In this document: positions 24,606 to 33,925 of the stretch, piece after piece
Numbering within the stretch: position 1 is the first letter of the stretch
Layout: each line of letters opens with the position of its first letter
Assembly: GCF_018424695.1 (NCBI RefSeq)
Contig: NZ_QTNQ01000021.1
Location: forward strand, 1-59,096
Direction of reading: 5' to 3'
DNA from: Vannielia litorea
Lineage (GTDB): Bacteria > Pseudomonadota > Alphaproteobacteria > Rhodobacterales > Rhodobacteraceae
DNA: 59,096 bases
The notes under the pieces: generated by a model
What the model was told of the DNA's origin: nothing
What the model saw: the letters and a program-made list of their open reading frames with translations, nothing else
The model's database searches: none
Position numbers and translations under genes: made by a program

Positions 24606-25529
24606 TTGGACACCTCCCTCCTCGTCATCCAAACCCTGAACGGGTTGCAGCTCGGGCTGCTGCTGTTCCTCGTCGCCTCCGGGCTGACGCTGGTGTTCGG
24701 CATCCTCGACTTCGTCAACCTCGCCCACGCGTCGCTCTACATGCTCGGCGCCTTCATCTGCGCCTCGCTCACCTACGCGGTCGGCAACTTCTTCCTAGCG
24801 GTGCTCATCGCCTTGCCGGTAACGGCGCTGCTGGGCTGGGGGGTGGAGCGCTTCATCGCCCGCCCGCTCTATTCCCGCGACCACCTCGACCATGTGCTCG
24901 CCACCTTCGGCCTCATCCTCGTGTTCGACACCGCCGCCCACCTGATCTGGGGCCCCGAGGGCATCGCCGTGCCGCTTCCGCAAGCCTTCCGCGGCCAGCT
25001 CGAACTGTCCGAAACTCTGGTGATCCCCACCTACCGGCTCGTCATCATCGCCGCCGGGCTTGCGGCGGCGGGCGGGCTCTACTGGATGGTCACGCACACC
25101 CGCCTCGGCATGCTGATCCGCGCCGGCGCCTCCAACCGCCGGATGGTTGCCGCGCTGGGCATCAACATCGAACTGCTCTTCGGCCTCGTCTTCGCGCTGG
25201 GCGCAGCACTCGCCGGGCTGGCAGGCATGCTCATCGCGCCCATCACCGAAGCCAGCATCGGCATGGGCAACCAGGTGATCATCACCGCCTTCGTCGTCAT
25301 CATCGTCGGTGGCATCGGCTCGATGAAAGGCGCCTTCATCGCCGCCCTGCTTATCGGGTTGATCGACACCCTGGGCCGCTCCTTCCTCGACGACATCTTC
25401 AAGCTCTTCATGTCGCCCGACGCCGCCGAAAACTCCGCCCCCGCGCTCTCTGCGATGCTGATCTACATCATCATGGCCTGCGTCCTCGCGCTGAAACCGC
25501 AGGGCCTGTTTCCGCCGAAGGTGCGGTGA
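24606..25529 (+). CDS. ABC transporter permease, LivH type
   Basis: A 307-residue polytopic permease, apparently starting at TTG 24606 (MDTSLLVIQTLNGLQLGLLLFLVASGL). The family patterns GLTLVFGILDFVNLAHASLYMLGAF and VVIIVGGIGSMKGAFIAALLIG (the ATPase-coupling region) are clear, and eight or nine hydrophobic segments are visible. It pairs with the LivM-type permease downstream. The substrate is inferred from context to be an aromatic acid. Confidence 0.88.
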   Translation: MDTSLLVIQTLNGLQLGLLLFLVASGLTLVFGILDFVNLAHASLYMLGAFICASLTYAVGNFFLAVLIALPVTALLGWGVERFIARPLYSRDHLDHVLATFGLILVFDTAAHLIWGPEGIAVPLPQAFRGQLELSETLVIPTYRLVIIAAGLAAAGGLYWMVTHTRLGMLIRAGASNRRMVAALGINIELLFGLVFALGAALAGLAGMLIAPITEASIGMGNQVIITAFVVIIVGGIGSMKGAFIAALLIGLIDTLGRSFLDDIFKLFMSPDAAENSAPALSAMLIYIIMACVLALKPQGLFPPKVR

Positions 25530-25602
25530 GGCTTATGGCGCACCAGAAGAGAGTGGAGGCCTCCGGCGGGGATAGTTATGGAGCTCCGAGAGGAGCAGGG
25601 GG

Positions 25603-26568
25603 GTGCACATGAGCCCCCGCACACTCGCCACCCTTGTCGCCATGGCCCTGCTCGCCGTGCTGCCCCCGGTGTTCTATTACACCGGCAATGCCTTCTGGCT
25701 CGATCTCGCCACGCGGCTGACGATCCTTGCCATCGCCGCCACCTCGCTCAACCTGATCCTCGGCTACGGCGGGCTGGTGAGCTTCGGCCATGCCGCCTAT
25801 GTCGGCCTCGGGGCCTATGCCGTGGGCATCCCGGCCTATCACTGGCTCTACGGCGGGCTGGAGCATCTGGGGCTGGCGACCACCTCCGGCCTGGTGCAGA
25901 TCCCGCTGGCCATGGCCACCTGCGCGCTCTTCGCCCTCGTCACCGGGGCGATCTGCCTGCGCACCAGGGGCGTCTACTTCATCATGATCACCATGGCCTT
26001 CGCCCAGATGGTCTATTACGCGATCGTCTCGATCGAGGAATACGGCGGCGACGACGGGCTGGTGATCGACACGCGCTCCGAGCTGCCGGGGCTCAACCTC
26101 GATGACCCGATCCAGCTCTTCGGGCTGGCCTATGTGTCGCTCGTGGCGGCCATGCTCATCGTGCGGATGATTACCCGGAGCCGCTTCGGCATGGTACTGC
26201 GTGGGGCCAAGGGCAATGCCGAGCGGGTGCAGATGATGGGCCTCAACACCTACGCCTATCGCCTCACCGCCTATGTCATCTCCGGCGCCATGGCGGGCTA
26301 CGCGGGCGCGCTGCTGGGCAACTTCACCACCTTCATCTCGCCGGAAATGATGGATTGGACCCGCTCGGGCGAGCTGATGTTCATGGTCATCCTCGGCGGC
26401 GGCGGCACCACCGGCGGCCCGATGCTGGGGGCGGCGGCCTTCATCATCCTCGAAGAGCTGCTGAGCCACTTCACCATCTACTGGCACCTGCCCTTCGGCC
26501 TGCTGCTGATCGCCGTGGTGCTCTTTACCCGCGGCGGGCTGATGGGCTTCTTCCGGGGGCGCAAATGA
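25603..26568 (+). CDS. ABC transporter permease, LivM type
   Basis: A 321-residue permease with the LivM signatures SLNLILGYGGLVSFGHAAYVGLGAYAVG and MVILGGGGTTGGPMLGAAAF. Two starts are possible: GTG at 25603, seven bases after AGGAG, or ATG at 25609; I keep the GTG for spacing. The 73-bp gap to the LivH gene holds no gene. The stop overlaps the next ATPase gene (ATGA). Confidence 0.88.
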   Translation: MHMSPRTLATLVAMALLAVLPPVFYYTGNAFWLDLATRLTILAIAATSLNLILGYGGLVSFGHAAYVGLGAYAVGIPAYHWLYGGLEHLGLATTSGLVQIPLAMATCALFALVTGAICLRTRGVYFIMITMAFAQMVYYAIVSIEEYGGDDGLVIDTRSELPGLNLDDPIQLFGLAYVSLVAAMLIVRMITRSRFGMVLRGAKGNAERVQMMGLNTYAYRLTAYVISGAMAGYAGALLGNFTTFISPEMMDWTRSGELMFMVILGGGGTTGGPMLGAAAFIILEELLSHFTIYWHLPFGLLLIAVVLFTRGGLMGFFRGRK

Positions 26569-27307
26569 GCATTCTGGAAACCCGCAACCTGATGAAGAGC
26601 TTCGGCGGAATCCGCGCCACCGATGACCTCACGCTTGCCGTCGAGGAGGGTGAGCTGCACGCCATCATCGGCCCCAACGGTGCGGGCAAGACCACGCTCA
26701 TCACCCAGCTCTGCGGCACCCAGATGCCCGACGCCGGGCAGGTGCTGTTCAAGGGGCGCGACATTACCGGCCTGGCACCGCACAAGCGGGCGCGGCTCGG
26801 GATCACCCGCAGCTTCCAGATCACCTCGCTCATTGCCGACATGACGGTGCTGGAAAACATCGCGCTTGCGGTGCAGGCGCGGGCGGGCTCCTCGTTCCGC
26901 TTCTTCCGCGCGGCGTCCTCGGTGGAGGCCATTCAGTCCCGCGCGATGGAGCTGCTCGCCCGCGTCGGCCTCGCGGAGAAGGCGGGCATGGTGACGGCGG
27001 CGCTCTCGCACGGCGAGCACCGGCATATGGAGATCGCCATCGCGCTCGCCTCGGAGGCCGAGCTGATGCTGCTCGACGAGCCCATGGCGGGCCTCGGGCC
27101 CGAGGAATCTGCCCGCATGGTCGAGCTGCTGCGCGGCCTCAAGGGCAAGCACACCATCGTTCTCATCGAGCATGATATGGATGCCGTCTTCGCCCTGGCC
27201 GACCGCATCTCGGTGCTGGTCTACGGCCACATCATCGCCACCGGCCTGCCCGCCGAAATTCGCGCCAACAAGGAGGTTGAGGCGGCCTATCTCGGAGAGG
27301 AGGCCTG

Positions 27308-27308
<1 letters not shown>
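26565..27308 (+). CDS. ABC transporter ATP-binding protein, LivG type
   Basis: A 247-residue ATPase: Walker A GPNGAGKT, the LivG-type ITRSFQITSLI Q-loop region, a degenerate signature ALSHGEHRHMEIA (SHGEH in place of LSGGQ, usual in this subgroup), Walker B LMLLDEPMAGLGPEE and the switch LIEHDMDAVFALADR. Start 26565 overlaps the permease stop, and its stop overlaps the next start by one base. Confidence 0.9.
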
Positions 27309-28009
<701 letters not shown>

Positions 28010-28133
28010 ATCGCGACTTGTCCTGCCGCCCGCCCGATCCCTTAACTTAACCCTAGCCCACGAAACCACGTATGTATGGGATGTGCATCACTTGTGCATG
28101 GGTTGTGGCCCCTCGCTGCCGAGGGTTAACGGC

Positions 28134-28370
28134 TCAGAAGGCCTTGAAGGTTAACGTGGTGAGCGTCCGCTCAACGCCCTTCACGCTGGAGACGTTCTCG
28201 TTGATGAACTGGCCGATGTCCACGCCCTCGGGCGGGTAGAGCTTCATCAGCAAGTCCCATTCCCCCGAGGTCGAGTAGAGCTCCGAGTGAATTTCCTGCA
28301 ATACCAAGGCTTTGGCCACCTCGTATGTGGTGCCGGGGGTGCAGCGGATCTGGACGAAAATGGCGCTCAT
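28134..28370 (-). CDS. Stand-alone Lrp/AsnC ligand-binding (RAM) domain protein
   Basis: A 78-residue protein equivalent to only the C-terminal regulation-of-amino-acid-metabolism domain of Lrp/AsnC regulators, without an HTH: MSAIFVQIRCTPGTTYEVA followed by SGEWDLLMKLYPPEGVDIGQFI and GVERTLTTLTF. Such proteins bind small effectors as oligomers and may modulate a partner Lrp or an enzyme. It lies 34 bp downstream of pxpA on the same strand, so it may be the last gene of the pxp unit. Confidence 0.85.
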   Translation of the reverse strand: MSAIFVQIRCTPGTTYEVAKALVLQEIHSELYSTSGEWDLLMKLYPPEGVDIGQFINENVSSVKGVERTLTTLTFKAF

Positions 28371-28404
28371 CTGGGGTCTCCTTGCGGGTCAGGCTAACGC
28401 GAAA

Positions 28405-29163
28405 TCACAGCGGCGCAAGCGCCCATCCGGCGCCTTCCAGTCGCGCCCGAACGGCACGCGCAATCGCCAGCGCCTCCGGCCCGTCGCCATGCAGGCAGAT
28501 GGTGTCGATCTTCGCCGCTATCTCCTTGCCGCTATTGGCAAAAATCGCCTGGCTTTCAATCATCTTAAGCACCCGCGCGGCGGCGTCTTCCGGGTCATGG
28601 ATCATCGCGCCGGGCTTCTTGCGGTCCACCAGTGTGGCGTCCTCCTCATAGCCCCGGTCGGCGAAGATTTCGCAGGCATACCGGGCGTTTAGCGCCTCCG
28701 CCGCCCGCTGCTGCGCGGTCTGGGCGATGACCATCAGTACCAGATCAGGGTTAACGGCCAGCGCCGCCTCATAGCAAACCCTTGCCATCGCTTCATTTTC
28801 CGCCGCCATATTGGCCAGCGCGCCATGCAGCTTCAGGTGCCGTACCTTGCCCCCGGCCTTGCCCGCCATCGCCATCGCGGCGCCGAGCTGATAGGCGACG
28901 AGGTTGCCAAGCTCCTGATCGGAAAGCGAAATCCGGCGCCGCCCGAAGCCCTGCAAGTCGGCAAACCCCGGATGCGCCCCAATGCCGACGCCGTTTCCCA
29001 CCGCTGCCGCCATCGTTGCGGCCATCACGTCGGGGTCGCCGGCATGGAAGCCGCAGGCCACGTTGGCAGAGGTAACCACCTGTAATATCTTGGAATCCTG
29101 CCCCATCACCCAGGGGCCGAAGCTTTCGCCCATATCGGCGTTCAGGTCGATTGTCCGGCTCAT
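28405..29163 (-). CDS. pxpA: PxpA, 5-oxoprolinase subunit A (LamB/YcsF family)
   Basis: A 252-residue LamB/YcsF protein. The start is typical (IDLNADMGESFGPWVMGQD), followed by TSANVACGFHAGDP and the GIGAHPGFADLQGFGRR core, with LKLHGALANMA and ICLHGDG later. PxpA with PxpB and PxpC hydrolyses 5-oxoproline to glutamate using ATP. It overlaps pxpC by four bases. Confidence 0.93.
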   Translation of the reverse strand: MSRTIDLNADMGESFGPWVMGQDSKILQVVTSANVACGFHAGDPDVMAATMAAAVGNGVGIGAHPGFADLQGFGRRRISLSDQELGNLVAYQLGAAMAMAGKAGGKVRHLKLHGALANMAAENEAMARVCYEAALAVNPDLVLMVIAQTAQQRAAEALNARYACEIFADRGYEEDATLVDRKKPGAMIHDPEDAAARVLKMIESQAIFANSGKEIAAKIDTICLHGDGPEALAIARAVRARLEGAGWALAPL

Positions 29164-30176
29164 TCACGCTCCAACTCGTCGCCCTTGATGGCGCCGCTCA
29201 CCAGTTGATAGCGCAGCAGATCGGGGATGTCGCGGGGGTCGCGCACGCGGGGGGCCACAGCCTTGCGAAGCCGCGCCAGCACATCCGCTTCCGCCTCCCA
29301 AAGCGCATCCGCCTCTTCCAGCGTAACGCTCTGGAATCGCAGCACATCCCCCACCTGAGCCTGGGCCAGCCGGGGCAAGTCGGCGGCAATCACCGTGCCG
29401 ATGCGAGGGTATCCGCCCACCGTCTGGCTCTCGGCCAGCAGCACATAGGGCCGCCCATCGCCGGTCATCTGGATGTCGCCGGTCTCGATGAAATCCGAGG
29501 CCAGCCCGCCGGTGTCGCTCTCGAAAGGCGCGCCCTCGAAGTCCAGCTTCACCCCCTGCCGGTTGGCCTGCGGCGCGCGCTGAAATTCCGTGCCGAAGAA
29601 CCGCACCCGCACCGCGTCGGAAAACAGCTCTGTCTGCGGCCCTGGCATCACCCGCAGCACCCCGCCTCCCAGCCTGTCCACCGGCTCCAGCACCAGCGCG
29701 CGGGCCTCCGGCTCCGGGTCGTCGCCCAAAGCAAGCTCCGCCCCGGATTCCAGGAATTTGCCAATGCCCGCAAGCAGATGGGCCGACCGGGAGCCAAGCC
29801 ATTCGTCGCCAAACACGCCGCCCGCACAGCTCAGGTAGCCGTAGCTTCCGGCCTCCGCGCCGCCCACCCGCAGCACCTCTCCCGGGGCCAGCAGCACCGT
29901 CTCGCAGTGCCCCACCGGGCGGCCCTCCACGGTGGCCTTCATCCGCGCACCGGTGATGCAGAAGCGCGTCGGCGCGTCGACGGTAAAGCGCCCGCCGGCA
30001 CCCGCCAACTCCAGCGCCGCGCAGGGCGCGCGCTGCCCCAACAGCGCCGCAGCTTCCAACAGGGCCAGCCGGTCTGCCGCGCCGCCGCGCGCAAGCCCCT
30101 TGGCCCCCCATCCGGGGCGGCCCATGTCCTGCACCGTCACGCCCGGGGCCACCTCGTGCAGCGTTAGCCGGGTCAC
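29160..30176 (-). CDS. pxpC: PxpC, 5-oxoprolinase subunit C (biotin-dependent carboxyltransferase-like)
   Basis: A 338-residue carboxyltransferase-domain (AHS2) protein with GVTVQDMGRPGWGAKGLARGGAADRLAL at the N-terminus. ESQTVGGYPRIGTVI and the ADLPRLAQAQVGD region near the end are standard for KipA/PxpC. It overlaps pxpB and pxpA by four bases on each side, so the three are translationally coupled. Confidence 0.92.
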   Translation of the reverse strand: MTRLTLHEVAPGVTVQDMGRPGWGAKGLARGGAADRLALLEAAALLGQRAPCAALELAGAGGRFTVDAPTRFCITGARMKATVEGRPVGHCETVLLAPGEVLRVGGAEAGSYGYLSCAGGVFGDEWLGSRSAHLLAGIGKFLESGAELALGDDPEPEARALVLEPVDRLGGGVLRVMPGPQTELFSDAVRVRFFGTEFQRAPQANRQGVKLDFEGAPFESDTGGLASDFIETGDIQMTGDGRPYVLLAESQTVGGYPRIGTVIAADLPRLAQAQVGDVLRFQSVTLEEADALWEAEADVLARLRKAVAPRVRDPRDIPDLLRYQLVSGAIKGDELERE

Positions 30177-30889
30177 GCCAGCACCTCGTAGCGCGCCCCG
30201 CCAAGTGGCTGATCTTCCAGCGCTTCCAGCTCCGCCGCCGAGACTTCTTCAAACCTCAGCGCATCGCCCGGGGCCAGCAGAAACGGCTCTTTTGCATCCT
30301 TTACGAAGGGCCGGAAGCTGCTGCGGCCGACCATCCGCCAACCGGTCTTGCTCTCGGTGGTGAACAGCACAAGCTGCCGCACCGCCACCACCAGCGCACC
30401 GGCCGGCACCTTCGACGTCAGCTCGGTCTGGCGCGGGATGTTCCAGTGCTCCGGAAGGTAGCCAAGGTAGGGCATTCCCGGCGCGAAGCCGAGCGCGCGC
30501 ACACGGATTTCACCGCCTGTTAACTCCGCTCTGGTATACTCCACGGAAAGCCCGGCCAATTCGGCGGCCTCCGCCAGTTGTGGCCCGTCCAGCGCCACCG
30601 GCACCCGCCACAGCCGCTGTGCCGGTGGGTCTGCCAGCGCGCTCCATTCCCGGGCGTCCAGCAGGCCTTCAACGGCCTCCACCACCTCGGCCCGCCCGCG
30701 CTGCGCCGGGTCGAAGCGGAGCAACACCGAGGCGAGGGCAGGGGCCACATCGCAGCCCAGCCCCTCGGCCTCCGCCGCAAAGCGGGCCACCGCTGCGCTT
30801 GCCTCGGGGCTCACGCTGCGCGCGAAGCGCACCAGCACGCCTGCCTGCCCCAGCGGCAGCACCTCCGGTCTGATCGCGCGATCCGTCAT
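30173..30889 (-). CDS. pxpB: PxpB, 5-oxoprolinase subunit B (KipI-like)
   Basis: A 238-residue AHS1-domain protein with the conserved VRALGFAPGMPYLGYLPEHW and the following PRQTELTSKVPAGALVVA. I set the start at ATG 30889 (MTDRAIRPEVLPLGQAG) because it gives the usual N-terminus; a longer form would run through the divergent promoter. It is first in pxpB-C-A and is divergent from the benzoate-CoA ligase gene, sharing a 154-bp region with the BoxR-like sites. Confidence 0.88.
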   Translation of the reverse strand: MTDRAIRPEVLPLGQAGVLVRFARSVSPEASAAVARFAAEAEGLGCDVAPALASVLLRFDPAQRGRAEVVEAVEGLLDAREWSALADPPAQRLWRVPVALDGPQLAEAAELAGLSVEYTRAELTGGEIRVRALGFAPGMPYLGYLPEHWNIPRQTELTSKVPAGALVVAVRQLVLFTTESKTGWRMVGRSSFRPFVKDAKEPFLLAPGDALRFEEVSAAELEALEDQPLGGARYEVLA

Positions 30890-30926
30890 GGCCCCACTCT
30901 CTCCCGCGCACCTCCCGGCGACAATA

Positions 30927-30940
30927 TGCACAAAATTGCA
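30927..30940. promoter_or_regulatory. Candidate BoxR operator (distal) before benzoate-CoA ligase
   Basis: TGCACAAAATTGCA matches TGCA-N6-TGCA exactly. It lies in the divergent pxpB/ligase region, 38-51 bp from the pxpB start, so it could affect either gene. Confidence 0.5.
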
Positions 30941-30975
30941 CAAACAGCATCGCGCGCTTGATCCGTGTGGTGAGA

Positions 30976-30993
30976 TGTGCACTATAACGCACA
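30976..30993. promoter_or_regulatory. Candidate BoxR operator (proximal) before benzoate-CoA ligase
   Basis: TGTGCACTATAACGCACA contains TGCA-CTATAA-CGCA (30978-30991) with partial dyad symmetry. It shares the CTATAA centre with the boxR upstream site. Placement about 50 bp before the ligase start and overlapping a TATAAC-like -10 is compatible with repression. Confidence 0.55.
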
Positions 30994-31043
30994 TACAGGG
31001 AGGAGGCGCGATTCTGCGGAGTCGCGCCAGGGAGGACGACGCC

Positions 31044-32582
31044 ATGAACAGCAACGCAGCCCTCTATTTCGTCGATCGCCATGTAACGGAGGGCCGCGCC
31101 GAAAAGCCCGCCTTCCGCGAGGCCGACGGGGCAAAACGCACACTCACCTACGGCCAACTGGCTGAAGAAACGGCCAGATTCGCCGGAGCGCTCATCCGCC
31201 ACGGGGTCCGCCGCGAGGAGCGGGTGGCGATGATCGTGCGCGACCAGATCGAGTTTCCGGTGGTGTTCTGGGGCGCGCTCAAGGCCGGGGCCATCCCGGT
31301 GCCGCTGAACACGCTGCTTGCCGCCGCGGTCTACGAGGCCATCCTCGAAGACAGCCGCGCCTCCATCCTCGTCGTCTCCGAGGCGATGTGGGAAACCGTG
31401 AAGCCCGCGATAGAAGGCAACCGCTTCCTGCGTGCTGTCCTGGTCATCGGTGATGCACCGGAAGGCACTGAATCCTATCGGCAATTCTGTGAAGGGGCCG
31501 AGCCCTGCGAGGCGGTCGAGGCGCATGAGGATGAGCTGGCCTTCTGGCTTTATTCCTCCGGCTCCACCGGCACGCCCAAGGGGGTGCGCCACGTCCATGC
31601 CAGCCTCAAGGCCACCGCAGACACCTTCGGCAAGGGCGTGCTGGGCATCAGCGAGGAAGATACCGTGTTTTCCGCCGCAAAGATGTTCTTCGCCTACGGC
31701 CTCGGCAATGCCATGTCCTTCCCCATGGCCGTTGGCGCCACCACCGTCATCTTCTCCGGCCGCCCCACGCCCGAGGCCTGTGCCGGCATCCTGGCCGAGG
31801 AAAAGCCCACGCTGTTCTGCGGTGTGCCGACCCTGTTTGCCGCCATGGTGGCGGCGCAGGAAAAGGCCGGCGGCGCGCCCACCCACTCCATCCGCCTCTG
31901 CACCTCCGCGGGCGAGGCTCTCCCGCGCGAGATCGGCGAGCGCTGGGAGAAGCTCTGGAACGCCGAAATCGTCGATGGTGTCGGCTCCACCGAGATGCTG
32001 CACATCTTCCTCTCCAACCGCCCCGGAGAGTGCGTCTATGGCACCTCCGGCACCGCCGTTCCGGGCTATGAGGTGCGGCTGGTGGATGAGCATGACGAGG
32101 ATGTGGCCGACGGCGAAGTGGGCGAGCTTCTGGTGCGCGGCCCCTCCGCCGCCGAGGGCTACTGGAACCGGCGTGCCAAGAGCATGGCGACCTTTCAGGG
32201 CCACTGGACGCGGACCGGCGACAAGTACGAGCGCGATGCCCATGGGCGCTATGTCTACTGCGGGCGCACCGACGACATGTTCAAGGTCTCCGGCATCTGG
32301 GTGTCGCCCTTCGAGGTAGAGCAGGCACTGGTCGCGCATCCGGCGGTGCTGGAAGCGGCAGTGGTCGCCCGCGCGGACGAGAAAGGCCTCGACAAGCCCG
32401 CCGCCTATATCGTGCTGAAGGAGGGGGCCGACCCTTCCATCGCGGCAGACCTGAAGGACATGGTGAAGGAGAAGATCGGTATGTGGAAATACCCGCGCTG
32501 GATCGAGGTGGTGGACGAGCTGCCGAAAACCGCCACCGGCAAGATCCAGCGCTTCAAGCTGCGCGAAGGAGAGCCCGCATGA
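31044..32582 (+). CDS. Benzoate-CoA ligase
   Basis: A 512-residue AMP-forming ligase. The signatures are LYSSGSTGTPKGVRHVHASL, FFAYGLGNAMSFPMAVGA, DGVGSTEMLHIFLSN and the C-terminal LPKTATGKIQRFKLRE with the adenylation Lys. It starts at 31044 behind GGGAGG. It is the first gene of the rightward box-type unit (ligase, hydrolase, DUF309) ahead of boxC, so benzoate is the expected substrate. The paralogue at 21775 shares the domain order but sits with a monooxygenase. Confidence 0.92.
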   Translation: MNSNAALYFVDRHVTEGRAEKPAFREADGAKRTLTYGQLAEETARFAGALIRHGVRREERVAMIVRDQIEFPVVFWGALKAGAIPVPLNTLLAAAVYEAILEDSRASILVVSEAMWETVKPAIEGNRFLRAVLVIGDAPEGTESYRQFCEGAEPCEAVEAHEDELAFWLYSSGSTGTPKGVRHVHASLKATADTFGKGVLGISEEDTVFSAAKMFFAYGLGNAMSFPMAVGATTVIFSGRPTPEACAGILAEEKPTLFCGVPTLFAAMVAAQEKAGGAPTHSIRLCTSAGEALPREIGERWEKLWNAEIVDGVGSTEMLHIFLSNRPGECVYGTSGTAVPGYEVRLVDEHDEDVADGEVGELLVRGPSAAEGYWNRRAKSMATFQGHWTRTGDKYERDAHGRYVYCGRTDDMFKVSGIWVSPFEVEQALVAHPAVLEAAVVARADEKGLDKPAAYIVLKEGADPSIAADLKDMVKEKIGMWKYPRWIEVVDELPKTATGKIQRFKLREGEPA

Positions 32583-33388
32583 TGGAATTTCCCGGCAAGG
32601 GCCGCGTGACGGCGGCAGGAAAATCGCTTGAATGGCAGAGCTGGGGTGGCGATGCCTCCGCGCCCGTGATCGTGCTGCTGCATGAGGGCCTCGGCTGCCT
32701 CGCCCTCTGGCGCGACTTCCCCGAGCGGCTGGCCGCGGCCACCGGCCTGCGCGTCTTCGCCTTTTCCCGCGCGGGCTATGGCCAGTCCGACCCTGCCAAC
32801 CTGCCCCGCCCGCTCGATTACATGACACGCGAGGCGATGGAGGCTCTGCCGGATGTGCTCAATGCCATCGGCGCCGATCACTACATTCTCATGGGTCATT
32901 CCGACGGTGCCACCATCGCCGCCGAATACGCCGGCCGCCACGCCGACCATCGCGTGCGCGGGCTGGTGTTGATGGCGCCCCACTTCTTCACCGAGCCTGC
33001 CGGGCTGGCGGCCATCGCCGCCGCCCGCGAAAGCTTCGACACCGAGCTGAAGCCGCGCATGGCCAAGTATCACGCCGATCCGGAGGCCAGTTTTCGCGGC
33101 TGGAACGACGCCTGGCTCGCGCCGGGGTTCAAGGATTGGCATGTCGGCGAGGTGATCGACTACCTTCGCGTGCCCAGCCTCGTGATCCAGGGCGCAGACG
33201 ACCAATATGGCACGCTGGCGCAGGTGTCGGAGGTCGAAACACGCAGCTACGCGCCGGTTGATACCGCCATCCTGCCCGACTGCCGCCACAGCCCTCATCT
33301 CGATCAGCCCCAGGCCGTTCTCGACGCGGTCGCCGAGTTCGCCGCGCGCCTCGTCCGGATCGAGCGCGAAGAGGTGGTGCCCGCGTGA
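32579..33388 (+). CDS. Alpha/beta hydrolase of the box cluster
   Basis: A 269-residue alpha/beta hydrolase with nucleophile Ser in LMGHSDGATIAAEYA, acid Asp in IQGADDQYGT and His in PDCRHSPHLDQP. The start ATG at 32579 overlaps the ligase stop. Hydrolases in this position are common in box clusters and may act on ring-cleavage products or on stray CoA or lactone species; substrate not established. It overlaps the next gene (GTGA). Confidence 0.85.
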   Translation: MMEFPGKGRVTAAGKSLEWQSWGGDASAPVIVLLHEGLGCLALWRDFPERLAAATGLRVFAFSRAGYGQSDPANLPRPLDYMTREAMEALPDVLNAIGADHYILMGHSDGATIAAEYAGRHADHRVRGLVLMAPHFFTEPAGLAAIAAARESFDTELKPRMAKYHADPEASFRGWNDAWLAPGFKDWHVGEVIDYLRVPSLVIQGADDQYGTLAQVSEVETRSYAPVDTAILPDCRHSPHLDQPQAVLDAVAEFAARLVRIEREEVVPA

Positions 33389-33807
33389 GTGCTCCGGCCT
33401 ATGCCTACGTCCCCGGCCGGACCCAGCGCCACCCAGAGGGTGCCTTCGATGCCATCCGCGCCACCGCCGAGCCCGAACCGCTGGCTTCCGAGGCGCTGCG
33501 CACCGGGCTCGACTGGATCGACGCGGGCTATTTCTGGGAAGCCCACGAGGTGCTCGAACCGGTCTGGATGGCGCTGCCTGATGGCCCGGCCCGAACCGGC
33601 GTGCAGGCCCTGATCCAGCTCGCCAACGCCGGGCTGAAGGCCCGCATGGCCCGCCCCGCCGCCGCCCTGCGCCTCTGCGACATCGCCGCTCGTCTCATCG
33701 TCGAAGCCGCCCCCTTCGCGCCCCCCGCCCGGCCCTCCGGCTGGTTCACCCTGCGGCTGGAGGCGATTCGGGAAGGGGCGGTTCAGATGCAAAAAAGTGC
33801 AATATAA
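33385..33807 (+). CDS. DUF309 family protein
   Basis: A 140-residue all-helical protein with the DUF309 hallmark YFWEAHEVLEPVWMALPDG and following TGVQALIQLANAGLKARMA. The family function is unknown. The start appears to be GTG at 33385, overlapping the hydrolase stop, so it is translationally coupled in the benzoate operon. The His/Glu arrangement in WEAHEVLE could bind a metal, but that is conjecture. Confidence 0.82.
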   Translation: MSAPAYAYVPGRTQRHPEGAFDAIRATAEPEPLASEALRTGLDWIDAGYFWEAHEVLEPVWMALPDGPARTGVQALIQLANAGLKARMARPAAALRLCDIAARLIVEAAPFAPPARPSGWFTLRLEAIREGAVQMQKSAI

Positions 33808-33811
33808 TGCA
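33788..33811 (+). promoter_or_regulatory. Triple phased TGCA array (candidate BoxR operator) before boxC
   Basis: Three exact TGCA half-sites lie at 10-bp spacing: TGCA-AAAAAG-TGCA-ATATAA-TGCA (33788, 33798, 33808). The array overlaps the end of the DUF309 gene (stop at 33805-33807) and lies about 115 bp before the boxC start. This is the best match to the TGCA-N6-TGCA pattern described for BzdR/BoxR proteins. Confidence 0.6.
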
Positions 33812-33842
33812 CAAAGGGAGCGCATGCGGTCTGAATTATCCC

Positions 33843-33863
33843 GCAAGATGTGAAATATCTTGC
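33843..33863. promoter_or_regulatory. Inverted repeat between the TGCA array and boxC
   Basis: GCAAGAT-N7-ATCTTGC is a perfect 7-bp inverted repeat, 32 bp after the TGCA array. It lacks a T run, so an operator or 5'UTR stem is more likely than a terminator. Its ATCTTG arm recurs in the boxR upstream palindrome (ATCTTGTG...CACAAGAT). Confidence 0.45.
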
Positions 33864-33925
33864 AAAAACCCGTTTACGTGCGGCGCGTCAGCCGCTAGAA
33901 CACCGCAACAGGGAGGACACGCGCC

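Noticed and set aside
28084..28098. TGCA-N7-TGCA direct repeat after the ABC operon
   Set aside because: Spacing is 7 rather than 6, there is no dyad, and it lies between convergent gene ends, so it is not a likely BoxR operator.
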